Numbered from the stretch's first letter, positions 50,113-62,157 are shown. The stretch is DNA of 64,000 nucleotides from Acheta domesticus (GCA_031308135.1 JAHLJT010002813.1:1-64000), one strand, 5' to 3'. Numbers and translations are program-made. Notes: a model not told the origin generated them from the sequence alone.

Positions 50113-52800
50113 AAACAAAAATAAAGTACAGAAATGTAGTCTGGTGTACAACTCCTCTCAATGGCCCTCTCTCGACTTTCGTTACTTCTCCTTCTAAAAA
50201 TATTAATAACGAAACTAAATAAAGAAACAACGTTTCTTACCCCACGAAAAGTAAGTCACATTTGTTTCATTTCAGTAAAGAAACGAAACGAAACTGTCTT
50301 AGACGATCTGTTCTTTCTGTAACAAAACTAAATTCGCGCAGACTTTTCTAAAATTTCTAACGCTAGGGAAACGTCATCAAAAGATGGATAAACGAATGCG
50401 CACGTCAAATTGTGGTATTTTTAATATTTCCAAGGAAATCTTGTAATTTCATCAAGACAAGAACTTGGCCCGAAAAATTTGTTGTGCGCAAATTTATGAA
50501 TGGAGGCTGGTAAAAATTTTCTAAAGGTTAAGCAAACGACATGAAACGATGGACACAACGAATGCGAATGATTTTTGATATATTTGAATATATTTTTTGT
50601 TGTTTTGAGGGAATTTTACAAGAAAAGGTGGGAAATTCGTTTTTCACCTGTATTTCTTGAAATACATGTAGTTTACGAATTTTAAGTGATGGACAATCAC
50701 GTTCCAAAGATGGACAAACGCAGAGAGTAGAAATGTACGGAAAATTCTGCGTGTTTCTTGTTTTTTTTTCGAATTGAAAAAGTGGCGGGAAAAAAGTTTT
50801 TTGGCATTAACTTTTGAACGCGGCCTGGTAAAAATTTTCTAAAGAGTGGTCAAACGTGGTCAAACGATGGACAAACGAATGCGAATGTATTTTTATATGA
50901 TTTGAATGTATTTTTTGTTTTTTGGGGGAATTTTACAAAAAATTGTGGAAAAATAGGTTTTTCGCCTGTATTTCTTGAAATACACGTAGCTTACGAATTT
51001 TAAGTGATGGACAATCACGTTCCAAAGATGGACAAACGCAGAGGTTTGAAAAGTACGGAAAATTCTGCGTGTTTCTTGTTGTTTTTTCGAATTGAAAAAA
51101 TGGCGGGAAAAATGTTTTTTGGCATTAACTTTTGAAGCGCGGCCTGGTAAAAATTTTCCAAGAGGGTGGTCCAAACGTGGTCAAACGATGGACAAACGAA
51201 TTAGCCCAAAAAATTGCATTTTCGAATTATTTTTTTGGCCATCTTCACGCTTTTTTGGAAATTTTTTTTGGGTTGTTCCGTTGGTGGTAAATCACGTCTG
51301 AAGGTGATTAAGAGGTCATAAGGAGGTAAAGAAACGAATGCAAATTAAAAGTTTCGAATTTTTCATTTGATTGTTGCTAATTCGTCGATTTTGAGAAATG
51401 GCGGGAAAAAACGTTTTTTGCCTATAACTTTTGAACCCGGCCTGGTAAAATTTTCTAAAGGGTGGTCAAAAGTGGTCCAAACGATGGACAAACGAAATCG
51501 ACCAAAAAAATTTGCATTTTAAAACTTTTCCTGGCCATCTTCACGGTTTCTGGGTGCAGTGGAATAACGTTTTTCGCGAATATGTGCTGGAGGAAACGTG
51601 GTAAAAATAATGTAGTTAGTGATTAAAGGTGGTCAAACGATGGACAAACAAAAGCGCACTTCAAATTTCGATATTTTTAATATTTTGGGCAAAATCGTGT
51701 AATTTCGTCAAATGGTGAGTTGGCCAGAAAAATTTGTTTTTTGTTCTAATTTGTGAACGGAGGCTGGTAAAAATTTTCTAAAGAGTGGTCAAACGTGGTC
51801 AAACGATGGACAAACGAATGCGAATGTATTTTTATATAATTTGAATGTATTTTTTGTTTTTTGGGGAATTTTACAAAAAATTGTGGAAAAATACGTTTTT
51901 CGCCTGTATTTCTGGAATACACGTAGCTTACGAATTTTAAGTGATGGACAATCACTTGGCAAAGATGGACAAACGCAGAGGTTAGAAAGTACGGAAAATT
52001 CTGCGTGTTTCTTGTTGTTTTTTCGAATTGAAAAAATGGCGGGAAAAACGTTGTTTGGCAGTAACTTTTGAACGCGGCCTGGTAAAAATTTTCTAAAGGG
52101 TGGTCAAACGTGGTCAAACGATGGACAAACGAATTAGCCAAAAAATTGCATTTTCGAATTATTTTTTTGGCCATCTTCACGCTTTTTTGGAAATTTTTTT
52201 TGGGTTGTTCCGTTGGTGGTAAAGCACGTCTGAAGGTGATTACGAGGTCATTAGGAGGTAAAGAAACGAATGCAAATTAAAAGTTTCGAATTTTTCATTT
52301 GATTGTTGCTAATTCGTCGATTTTGAGAAATGGCGGGAAAAAACGTTTTTTGCCTATAACTTTTGAACCCGGCCTGGTAAAATTTTCTAAAGGGTGGTCA
52401 AAAGTGGTCAAACGATGGAGAAACGAATCGACCAAAAAAATTTGCATTTTAAAACTTTTTCTGGCCATCTTCACGGTTTTTGGGTGCAGTGGAATACGTT
52501 TTTCGCGAATATCTGCTGGAGGAAACGTGGTAAAATAATGTAGTTAGTGATTAAAGGTGGTCAAACGATGGACAAACAAAAGCGCACTTCAAATTTCGAT
52601 ATTTTTTAATATTTTGGGCAAAATCTTGTAATTTCGTCAAATCGTGAAGTTGGCCAGAAAAATTTGTTTTTGTTCTAATTTGTGAACGGAGGCTGGTAAA
52701 AATTTTCTAAAGGGTGGTCAAATGTGGTCAAACGGTGGACAAACGTATCCATAAAAAAATTTTGAATTTTGAGATTTTTTCTGGCCATCTTCACGGAGGT
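50113..52800. repeat. Right arm of the giant palindrome
   Basis: Reverse complement of the left arm block for block: AAATGTAGTCTGGTGTACAA near 50130, ATGGACAATCACGTTCCAAA, TCAAACGATGGACAAACGAA and CTGGCCATCTTCACGGAGGT at 52782-52801. It lacks the ~270-bp block present in the left arm. The alignment by eye is very close (few differences per 100 bp). Confidence 0.9.
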
Positions 52801-53018
52801 AGGCGGCAGTTATTGCATGGCAAGATCAGGCGCCGAGGGCTGCGCCGTTGCGTAGGCAGTTTCCGGAGATCAGCGTTTCGACCCACGGGCGTCTCCGTTT
52901 CGGCAGAGGATAACGCACTCGACCTATATACTCCACGGTATTAATTTCTTTTCGCACTGAGTAGAATTGAAATATGAGAGAAGGATGTTTGACCGTAGGC
53001 CCCAACAAACGCTTTGCC

Positions 53019-53069
53019 GAATGTGTAGTGTGTGTGTGGTGTGTGTGTGTGTGTGTGTGTGTGTGGTGT

Positions 53070-53100
<31 letters not shown>

Positions 53101-53140
53101 AATCGAAAGAGAACGAAAGAGAGAAAGAGAAAGAAGAGCG
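53019..53140. repeat. (GT)n then (GA)n microsatellites
   Basis: A GT-rich run (about 53022-53070) passes into a GA-rich run (about 53070-53140). Confidence 0.9.
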
Positions 53141-53213
53141 TGTGTATATAGCGCGTGAGTGCATAGAGCATGAGTGTATAGCGCATAAGTGTGTAGCGCG
53201 CGTGTGAGAGGTG

Positions 53214-53570
53214 CAAGCGTTTGTTTGGCTCGCGCGTTTGTTCGGCGCGCGCGTTTGCTCGGCGCGCGCGTTTGTTAGGCGCGCGCGTTTGTTCGGCACG
53301 CACGTTTGTTCGGCGCGCGCGTTTGTTCGGCGCGCGCGTTTGTTCGGCGCGCGCGTTTGTTCGGCGCGCGCGTTTGTTCGGCGCGCGCGTTTGCTCGGCG
53401 CGCGCGTTTGTTCGGGCGCGCGCGTTTGCTCGGCGCGCGCATTTGTTCGGCGCGCGCGTTTGTTCGGCGCGCGCGTTTGTTCGGCGCGCGCGTTTATTCG
53501 GTGCGCGCGTTTGTTCGGCGCGCGCATTTGTTCGGCGCGCGCGTTTGTTCGGTCGACGCGTCGTTTGTTC
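53214..53570. repeat. 17-bp CpG minisatellite, right slot
   Basis: About 20 copies of tttgttcggcgcgcgcg. Peptide-like frames such as RRARLFGARVCSA appear in all frames and are artefacts of the repeat. The monomer differs from the left-slot array of the same insertion. Confidence 0.9.
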
Positions 53571-53876
53571 GGCGTTGTGTTCGGCGCGTTGTGTGGGCGC
53601 GCGCGTGTGGTTAGCGCGTGCATGGGTTTGCCGCGAGAGCGTGTGGCACGCGTTTGTGGCGCGTGTGTGGCGTGCGCGTTGTGGTGCGGGTGTGGGGCAC
53701 GCGGCACTATTTCCATTGAAAATACCGGTATACCTTTTGGACGTCCATACCGGTATAGACGTCCTATAAAGGTATTTTTACCGGTATAAAAGAATAAAGG
53801 TATTTTATACCGGTATGAAAAAATACCGGTATTTTACCGGTATTTTTACCGGTATTCAATACCTTTTCGGTCCCTG

Positions 53877-53960
53877 GCTACAAGGAAAAAAATTGTCGCC
53901 CAAAATATGCTTGTATAAAATGTGACAATTTCTTATGTTAATACAAACATCACCATAGGC
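53877..53960 (+). pseudogene. piggyBac-like relic, right part (Cys-rich finger)
   Basis: Joined to the sequence left of the insertion at the target duplication, the frame reads VSVCYKEKNCRPKYACIKCD then NFLC. This resembles the C-terminal cysteine-rich finger of piggyBac transposases. Confidence 0.45.
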
Positions 53961-54659
53961 ACTTCATTGAAATTGATTGATTTGGCCTTTTCCAAGTTAA
54001 AAATTAGTTGTTATACTAAAAATAATTATATATTTCATTATAGTCATTAATAGTCACATAGACTATTTTCAATAATGAGAGAAATTTGTGCTTTTGTAGC
54101 ATCTCTAGTTGTAATTGACATGATTGTTTTGTACGTAAGCATTTACTTCAACTGTACATGCGGAATTTCATTCAAATCGATTTGTTATGGAAGACCTGTA
54201 ATTGTGGATCGTCTTTGTCTCCCGGTCGGTTTACGTCTAGCATTACTGTCAATATTGATTCGAGGTCGGCGGTCGGGAAAATTTTATGTGCCGCCAAAAG
54301 TACTTTTTATGTAAAATTCAATATTTTGTCACAAAAATTCAATCTTATTTTTTCGATGATGAGGAAACCCAATTTTATATAAAATACCGTGGATTTGTTA
54401 ATTCAATTTCTTTTCAAAACGTATATATCTTTTCCCCAGGGTGAACAGCGGAGCAACAAAACAATTTCTGAAAGGTGTCAACCCTCTACGAATATATTAG
54501 GAAATGATGGAAATATATGGTCACCCTAAAGAGAATCGTACCAAAGGCACACATTTTTCGAAGTGGTGATCTCCAAACTTTTCTTATTATTTCAGGTCGC
54601 ATCAACGACTGGGTCATTAGAGATCATTATTGGATTTCACGTTATAGTATGAGGATGAA
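53961..54659. other. AT-rich sequence without recognised genes
   Basis: An open frame at 54075-54311 has hydrophobic stretches but no recognisable domain. No right piggyBac terminus was identified. Confidence 0.35.
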
Positions 54660-54689
54660 ACGATATGCTGATGATAGGGGGTGAAGGGA

Positions 54690-54795
54690 CTAACACATAC
54701 AGCCATGCTCGTGGTGGGACTCGAACTCGCGACTCCTCGGTCCGAGATCACTACGGCACTACTTTCTTAGCGATCTCGGCCACGGCGCCGACTCC
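54690..54795 (-). repeat. tRNA-derived SINE head
   Basis: The - strand carries GCCGTGGCCGAGATCGCTAA (A-box region) and GCGAGTTCGAGTCCCACCAC (B-box region) at tRNA spacing. The acceptor stem does not pair, so a functional tRNA is unlikely. Confidence 0.5.
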
Positions 54796-55271
54796 AAACA
54801 TTGTTACATCTAGGGCCTGCCCCCAGTATTTTCACCTTCGCTGAATTCTCACAGTTAATTAAAATGTATAAATGCATATTAATGAAAAATGCTGCAATAT
54901 TTCAAAATAATTCCATTATTCGAATAATAATTATCAACAAGAGGAAATAAATACAAGTAGAATCAGTACAAATAAAAGAACTGTATAAAAGAGGTTTATC
55001 ATTGTAATAAATTATTTTTTCTCAGAAGTGTGATATGTGACACAATGTGCCGAAGTAACGAGAGAGCGTCTTAGGCAACTTCCTGGGCACAGGACGCACG
55101 GGCTGGTTCAAATGACAGGTTTCGACGGTTCAGTTTAATTATTTATTCACAGGTTATTGTGTATAAAATACATTTTCCTGCATTCAGCGTTGTTTCATCA
55201 ACTACTCATTATGTTAAACAATTTATAAACTCGACATCTTTTGTCGACTTTTGTGTTCTTTTCCACTTATC

Positions 55272-55558
55272 TATACCGGGTGTCCTGGGAGGAAACGTCG
55301 AAACTTCGAAAATAAGCTCTTATGACAATTCTAAGCATATTCTATCTAATAAACTACGTGGATATTCCCAATGGTTGGGCCGCAATGAGTACTAAAAATG
55401 TGGTTTGAAAAAATGATTTCAAGGCAATAATTTGTATTTCCTTATTGCGGCTCAACCATTCAGAATATCCAAGTAATTTATTAGACAAAATATGCTTAGA
55501 ATTGTTTTAAGAGCTTATTTTCGAAGTTTCGACGTTTCCTCCCCGGACACTCTGTATA
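55272..55558. mobile_element. MITE with ~115-bp inverted arms
   Basis: Arms begin TATACCGGGTGTCC and end GGACACTCTGTATA. The inner parts (GGAAACGTCGAAACTTCG and its complement; CTCTTATGACAATTCTAAGC and counterpart) match nearly base for base. The total is about 287 bp. TA ends suggest a Tc1/mariner-type element. Confidence 0.85.
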
Positions 55559-55740
55559 TTTTCATTCTTCCTCTTGCAATTTATTTCCTTTTAAAATTTG
55601 GATTATTTCTTTATTCCATGTATGTTTTGGAGGCGTTTTTTGAGAAAAATTTTGAAAATGTCCCGAGGGCTTCATGTAAAGTGTCCTCAAATTTTGAAGA
55701 AAATTTTTGAAAATCTCAAAGCTTGGACTAGAACCATATC

Positions 55741-56235
55741 GACTTTCCCTATACTATGTATATTTCTCCGTATATACGTACGTATATAGGAAAGTAAAAA
55801 TGGAGCCATTTTTTAGGAAACTTTGAAAATGTAATTGAGGCTTCATATAAAGAACTCCCCAGAAAAATCAATATATCATTTTCAAACCCGTAGGATCTCC
55901 AGTTGCTTTCAATCGATCGGGGAATACGAATGTTGAAGAAAATTATGTGAACGGTTTAGGCACTAGAATTGATCACTGACGGACACACTGACTGAGTGAC
56001 GGAAAGAGGAACACATGGACGGACGTTTTGCCATCGATCGATTTTTCGGTATCAAAGATCTACAATGCATCTATTAATACAACACGACGTAATGAAAGTA
56101 ATTCTCTACAAAATGGAACACTATCCACTTTTCCTACCAGGGTCCCGTAATAAGAATTTTTCTACCGAAAAATCGCCGTTTTCCGGCGCACGATTACAAT
56201 ATTTTCTCTTCTTTCGAGGTAAGGCGAGAAGATAA
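55741..56235. repeat. Copy of the 'TTTCCCTATACTA / GGAAAGT' family
   Basis: It has CTTTCCCTATACTATGTATA and TATACGTACGTATATAGGAA near the left, and GGGTCCCGTAATAAGAATTT with CGCACGATTACAATATTTTC near the right, as in the other copies. Confidence 0.5.
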
Positions 56236-56518
56236 AAATCGGTTATGCGGTAGTTAATTAGTTATTAAATAGTAGTTAAAAAATTCTCGTACTACGCTTA
56301 TCTCATTCAGATATGGTGGCTAGGACACTTTAATAGATCTGCCAATGCGCGCGTGTCGGAATTTTAAACATAATTTAAACATATACTTTAGTGTTTCAGA
56401 TTAACTTTTTAATGTTTAACAAGTTAGCATCTAGCATAAATGAATTAAAATAAGCTTACTCTATTTGTATTTTAAGTAACAATGATTGATTTTCTCCCAT
56501 TTAAACTTATTTTTGCAT

Positions 56519-56947
56519 TTAAGGAATTCCCGACACATAACTTCTTGTCCATGCTTCGCTGATTGGATCTACAAAAACTGCTGCTCCAGTCCAGTGTTCT
56601 AGTGTCTGTTCAGAATGTGTGTGAGTTCCAGTGCAGATCGCTGACCAAGCATTTATTAGGGAGTTTTTGCACAGCGAGGCGTTACAGCAATCGACAACAT
56701 TATCAATCTTCTGTATATGCGCCGTCAGAGTTTTGGGTGCGCCGAAGATAGGATTGCAGTCGATTGTTGTACGGTAAACCGTGCAAAAATTCCCTATTAA
56801 TTCTGTTGTATTTTCCCGTTCGACGAATAATTCTGAAGCAAATATGCTGAAGTGCATCTCATTCAATTGGGGTCTATGCAACAGCGAAATTGTTTTCATC
56901 GCTCCATCGCAAGTAGCGATTCTTCGTAAGAAAAAACGTCTTAACAT
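56519..56947 (-). other. 142-codon open frame, unrecognised
   Basis: The - strand frame begins MLRRFFLRRIATCDGAMKTI and ends DPISEAWTRSYVSGIP. The composition is protein-like (several Cys and Trp, no low complexity), but I recognise no family. It lies in the presumed 17-kb intron and may be part of an old transposon. Confidence 0.25.
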
Positions 56948-57089
56948 TTTCCCGTTTACCTGTAGCCATTATACGGAATATATTTGCAATGAATATGGTT
57001 ACAGTGAACTGGTCGTTCGTTACTGTAATGAGTCTTCACCATTCTAGATAAGGATAAATACCTATTTTAAAGAGTTGTGTATAATTAAA

Positions 57090-58680
57090 AATTAGTGGTG
57101 CAACAGAATGGCACAGACTTTCCCGTATTAGTTTTCTATTTTCCTGGGTCTTCGCTAGCTATTCGGATTGCAACATACTCTATCATCGCCAAAAGTACAT
57201 TTTTTTTTGTCATTTTCTTAATTTTTTCGGTTTCCTATTGGTAGAACAGAAACATTAATTTTAGAATATTAAAGAACACAAAAACCTAGCCGTAAATGGC
57301 AATTTTCTTTTAAAAATTATGTGCCGTTTAAGAGAAAATGGCGTTTTAGCACTACTAAAAATGCGAAATTTCAAGCTCATTTTCACAGAAAAAAAATTTT
57401 TGAGTTTTGAGAATACTTTATTTGAAGTTATTTGAAGCACTTACACTCACAAATATAATCATCTTTACAAATTGCGGATAATGTGCATATTAAAGATGTG
57501 AGAGATGTTTCAAAAAATTTACATTTATATATAATTTTTGAAAAAAAAACAAAAAAAAAACTCAAAATAAACTTCACGCTATACTAATGAGTGTAATTAG
57601 CACTATCCGTTAAAAAGTTTCAAGAAAAAAATTGCAGCCATATACGAGAAAATGACGTTTGAGCATTTCTGAAAATGCCGAAATTTGAGCTACTTTTCAC
57701 AGAAAACGGTAGTGTTTCGAGAAATTTTACTTGACATTATTTAAAGCATATATACTCGTAAATATAATAATGTAAAAAAAAATCGCCGATAATGTAAATA
57801 TTAACGACGTGAGAGACAAGTCAAAAAATTTACATTTTTGTAATTTTTGAAAAAACCAACCGATAGACCAAAATGGCTTTTATGTCATTGATAGAGTACA
57901 TTTACCACTATCCCTACTAAAAGTTTAAAGAAAAAATTGGAGCTGTTTTTGAGAAAATTTTGTTTTTGTAATTTTTTAAAATTGCACATATTGCACGCAA
58001 TATTGCACGAAAACTACCAAAATTGTGAAAAACATTTACATGACCTTTATTAAAGAACTCAATATGCAGAACAAGTTTTATTTGAAGAAAAAATCTCTAT
58101 CTTCAATTTTGTAGTTGGAGAAAGACGTCGAAAAAATTCAAACTTTCACATTTTCGAAAATTCAGAGCTGTACGTGAAATCAGACTATGCCATGTTAAAA
58201 GTGTATTTTCCTCTATTCATACAAGAAATTTAAAGAAAAAATTTGGAGCCGTTTTTGAGAAAATGTTGAAAATCCCCGGGGGCTTCATATAAAGTACCCC
58301 AAAATTTTTAAAGAATCTTTTTCAAAATCACAAAGCTTCGACTAGAATCAGATCGACTGGGGAATTCAATTTTGAAGAAAATCGACCGAACGGTTTAGGC
58401 GCTAGCAGTGTTCACAGACAGACGACAGACGGAGCAGACGGACAGGAACGGACCTCAATTTCGATTTTTAAGTATAAAGAAGCAACAAATCATGGAGTTT
58501 GACCACGAGATAGAGGATTTTTTTTCTTAATTTAGCAACTGGTTTTATCCACTTACTCGTTTTCACGGCCCGGCAATTAATTTTTTTCCGCCAAAAATTG
58601 GCCATTTTTTCGCGCAGCATTACATAACTTTCCCTATACTACGTATATCACTCCGTGTATACGTACGTATTCGGGAAAGT
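57090..58680. mobile_element. Long copy of the 'CAACAGAATGGCACAGACTTT' foldback family
   Basis: It starts TAGTGGTGCAACAGAATGGC, runs through repeated GAGCCATATACGAGAAAATG-type blocks and ends in the GTCCGT-type / TTTCCCTATACTACGTATAT end seen at 15660. No coding capacity. Confidence 0.6.
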
Positions 58681-58745
58681 AAAAATTTAAGAAGTACTTA
58701 TGTTTTATTTACTAGAAATATCAGTAATGTGGATTCCTTTTTTAG

Positions 58746-61546
58746 GTAATTCAAATCTGTTCGACGTCTCTCCTGGAAACCTGAAGAGAAAAGAATATGC
58801 AGTACCATTTTCAGAATGCTGATGTGCTGCACAGTGGTCGCCTAATGAGAGACGCTGCTCCTTTGCCATTCTCTCCCCCTTGTCTCACATTAGTATCTGA
58901 CACCTTACTGAACCAACCTACTCAATCTACGAAATCTGCGCAATCAGGTTCATTTCGGGACGATGCATATTAAGACCCGTAATCTCCCCGGTTCCCCCAT
59001 ATCCTCTCCATTCAATCGGGAACAAAACAGGGCTCCAGAAACCACACCCCATCCAATTTATTTCTATCGACTAAAAGGGACAAACTCAATATCTGTACCG
59101 CTCTTGAAGGAGAAGGAAGTCCTCTGCCGAAAACATATTGCACTAAAAGGAGGCTGCAATACAATGAAGAGAGAAGTGAGATATCACTGAATGATCGGTG
59201 CATTATTTAACACCATCTAAAAATGATGCAATGAAGTGGCATCCCCATTGACACCTCTCCCTCAAGAAGGCAATGAATGGATTGATAATATTTCAATAGG
59301 TCGGAATGTAAAAGAAATCATCCCAAGAAAGAAAAACTGAAAGCGAGAATTGCTATTCAGAAAAGCAGTTGAACAGAAAGAGGGCTTGTATTTGAAAACT
59401 AAAAAGATCACTGCGAAGAAATGTTTCAAAAAATTTCTTAAGAATAATATTTCAACTTTGTTGACAAAATGTAAATTTAAAAGTGGCTATGGAAAATCTG
59501 TAGTTGAAATGCAACTTCTCCTTCGACCACGAACTGCATGGAAAATGAAAGAAAAATATTTTTCAATCTCTCTTTTTTTAAAATCTCCAGCAGCGTATAG
59601 ATTTCTTCGCAAACATTTAGTTCTGCCTGGAGTATCAACGGTTAAACGCTGGATTTCTTCAAATTAGACTTTGAGACTGGAATAAATAAAGATGTAATTA
59701 ACATTTTGAAAACAAGGCCGAAGATATGAATGAATCTCAAAAAGTTTGTGTCATCAGTTTCGACGAAATGGCCATTCGCCGAGGACTGGAATACTCCAAT
59801 AAGTTGGATTTGATAGAAGGTTTTGCTGACCTTGGTAAAAGAAAAAAGGTATTGTTTAATGGGAAAAAAGCCCTTGTTATATTGCTTCGTGGATTATACG
59901 AAAAATTGGAAGTTTCCTTTCGCGTATTACATCACAGCGACTAGTGTTTCCGCAGAAGACATCGTCAGTAAGAACAAGATGTTGTTCGGCATCTTTTGAA
60001 AATAAATATTCAACCTATAGCTGATACTTTGTGACCTGGCTTCAGGCAACAGAAAAGCTTATGAAATCTTAGGTGTTACTCCCCTGTCTCTCTTTATCTA
60101 TGTGGATAACAAAACAAATTGCGCTATTTGACGCTCCACATTTGCTAAAGTCACTGAGAAATAACTTGAGAAAAGAGATTTCGTTCTCAATGACGACCGA
60201 ATATCATTTTCAGACACTGAAGAAGTCTTTAAAATCGATAGTAAGAGTAATAGCAAGAGATCTTTGTGTAAACTGACGGCTGCACACATTTGGCCCAACA
60301 ATTTCCAAAAAAATGTCTGTGAAATTAGCAGCACAGGTCTTCAGTTTTTTCTACTGCGGCTGCAATCAGAACCGCAGTTGACACTGGAGAACTGAAGTCG
60401 GAAACGGCCTTTAGCACAGCTGCATTTATTGAGCAAATAAATTGGCTCTTCGACTCTCTTAACAGTAATTTCCTCTCATCGGAGAATCCTTACCGATCTC
60501 CTGCTTCAATGAAAAATACTTAAGTGATAAAAATTCTTAAAAATGGTATGAAAACATTTTTTGAACTCAGAAAAGAGACATCGAAGAAAAGAAAACTGCA
60601 AACTTGTGAACTCGAGGAGACTAGTAGAGTGTCAGCCTACCCACCCTGTTTTGAGGGGTTTGTGCAAACTATTATTGCCGTGATGAATATTGTTTCATCA
60701 ACAAAAAACTACATTTTAACTTCGCGTCTAAACCAAGACGCTTTGGAAAATTTCTTTTCTGCCGTCAGACAGAAAGGTGGATTCAACGCAAATCCCACTG
60801 TGAGGAACGTCCGAGTAGTGATGCGACACTCGACAATAAGGTCGCTTCTACAGACTCCACAAACAACCAATTGTGAACCAGATGAGGATGAACCTCTTGA
60901 TTTAGATGTCAGCACATCAGGAGAATGTACGACCGGACTTGAACACCTACAACGTGAAGCGGAGGATTTAAATTCGTGTGACTCCCCATCTTCAAGGTGT
61001 TGGTGAAGCTAATAATATTTCTAATCCCAATTCCACAATTTGTTTCCCCTCTAATTCCCATCAAATCTCGACTTTTTTCAATGGAAGAGTTGAGCGTGAT
61101 TTACTTTGCCGGATGGTTAGCAAAGAAATGCACTGATAAGTTCCAGTGTAAAATTTGTGAAATTTAGTTTGTAAACAAAACAATTTCTATTACTGACCGA
61201 ATTGATTTTTCAAAAGATGTTTCCTTCAATTTCTTCACAGGATTTATGTAGGTTAAAATCACCAACTGGTGAACTTTTGGAAATTGTCAGAAATGCTATA
61301 AACATATTTAAGTGTTCTTTTCCTAAAATCTGGCACAGAAGGAACATTAAAAAGAATCTTTTGAAGGAGTTAATGTTTTCTGAAGTTCACCGGAAAAGAA
61401 GTATTGCAGAAAGTTGTGTCCTTCACGAAAACTTTGTTTTAGATCTTCTTTTCAGGGTCTTAATACAAAAACACTGTAAATGGTCAGTGACAGATGTACC
61501 TTACCACGAAAAAAGTTTTAGAAAACTCAAAATGATTGACCAGTAG
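58746..61546 (+). pseudogene. P-element-type THAP transposase, frameshifted
   Basis: After acceptor TTTTTAG: NSNLFDVSPGNLKRKEY, then across a frame break CST(H)F and QNADVLHSGRLMRDAAPLPF, the distal half of a THAP finger completing the exon at 41367. Then LLLRPRTAWKMKEKYFSISL and HLVLPGVSTVKRWISS; the RNase-H-like start KVCVISFDEMAIRRGLEYSN with its catalytic Asp; FDAPHLLKSLRNNLRK; LTSRLNQDALENFFSAVRQK then GGFNANPT (P-element C-terminal signature); and YFAGWLAKKCTDKFQCKIC. These are hallmarks of P-element/THAP9 transposases. At least seven frame changes are needed. No terminal repeats or target duplication were found, so both a domesticated gene and a decayed P element are possible. Confidence 0.8.
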
Positions 61547-61847
61547 AGAGAAAGTATTATTTTACCTTATGTTTTGCATATGAGTACATAATTAACTAGG
61601 AGAAGGCATAGGAATGTGGAAAGTTCCTTTAATGCGAATCTTTCTCAATTGTTATTGAGTTTGAAATTATTAATATTCATATAATTATATTTTTGTGTTT
61701 ATAGAGCAGTAAGTTTTAATGAAAAGGATCTCCAATTTTAATTCTATGATATATCGAAGGTATCTAAGGAGGGCATAATTTATTGTTTGGGCACCTTGAT
61801 GTTTTTTACGGTGCAACCTAGAATGAAATTTTTGGCACTACTCATTA

Positions 61848-62157
61848 CTTTCTCAGCGGAGAGAAAGTTACGTAATGGTGTGGCAAAAAGCGACTTATTG
61901 TCGGGCCCATATGGGAAAATGGATACATCCAGTTGCTATATTTAAGTAAAAAAAATCTTCTAACTGGTGTTTACGCCAAAATCAATGTTTTGTGGTTCCT
62001 GATTCCGGAAAAATCGATTGACGGCAAAACGTCTGTCCGTCCGTCCGTCAGTTTTTTTGTTACCCAGGGCCTCTAATAAGAGCTTTTCTGACGAAAATTC
62101 GCCTTTTTGCGCAGCATTACATAACTTTCTCTCTTCTACGTAAGCGGTAGCGAGAAT
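61848..62157. mobile_element. Short inverted-repeat element (MITE)
   Basis: GAGAGAAAGTTACGTAATGG on the left pairs with CATTACATAACTTTCTCTC on the right, and CAAAAAGCGA with CGCCTTTTTG. About 310 bp with a GTCCGTCCGTCCGTCAG block inside. Same family as the 14175 and 41700 copies. Confidence 0.7.

Larger units (their letters stand above)
43370..53876. mobile_element. 10.5-kb insertion with hAT-like ends and a giant internal palindrome
   Basis: Ends CAGGGACCGAA and TTCGGTCCCTG, the same family as the 854-bp element at 3547-4400, with flanks gctacaac (43362-43369) and gctacaag (53877-53884), a 7/8 target duplication. From left to right: TACCGGTA-rich end, CpG minisatellite (about 43775-44330), left palindrome arm (about 44519-47473), loop with a GC-rich block and a Jockey-like LINE, right arm (about 50113-52800), GT/GA microsatellites, a second CpG minisatellite (53214-53570), TACCGGTA-rich right end. 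No hAT transposase is seen. Either one composite element grew to this size, or a separate foldback unit inserted into a small copy. Confidence 0.75.

Noticed and set aside
52826..53789. Frames of up to 296 codons on - and 192 on +
   Set aside because: They read through (GT)n, (GA)n and the 17-bp CpG array; they are compositional, not genes.
54690..54795. A tRNA gene on the - strand
   Set aside because: A- and B-box-like motifs exist, but the acceptor stem does not pair and the fold is not a cloverleaf; SINE head preferred.
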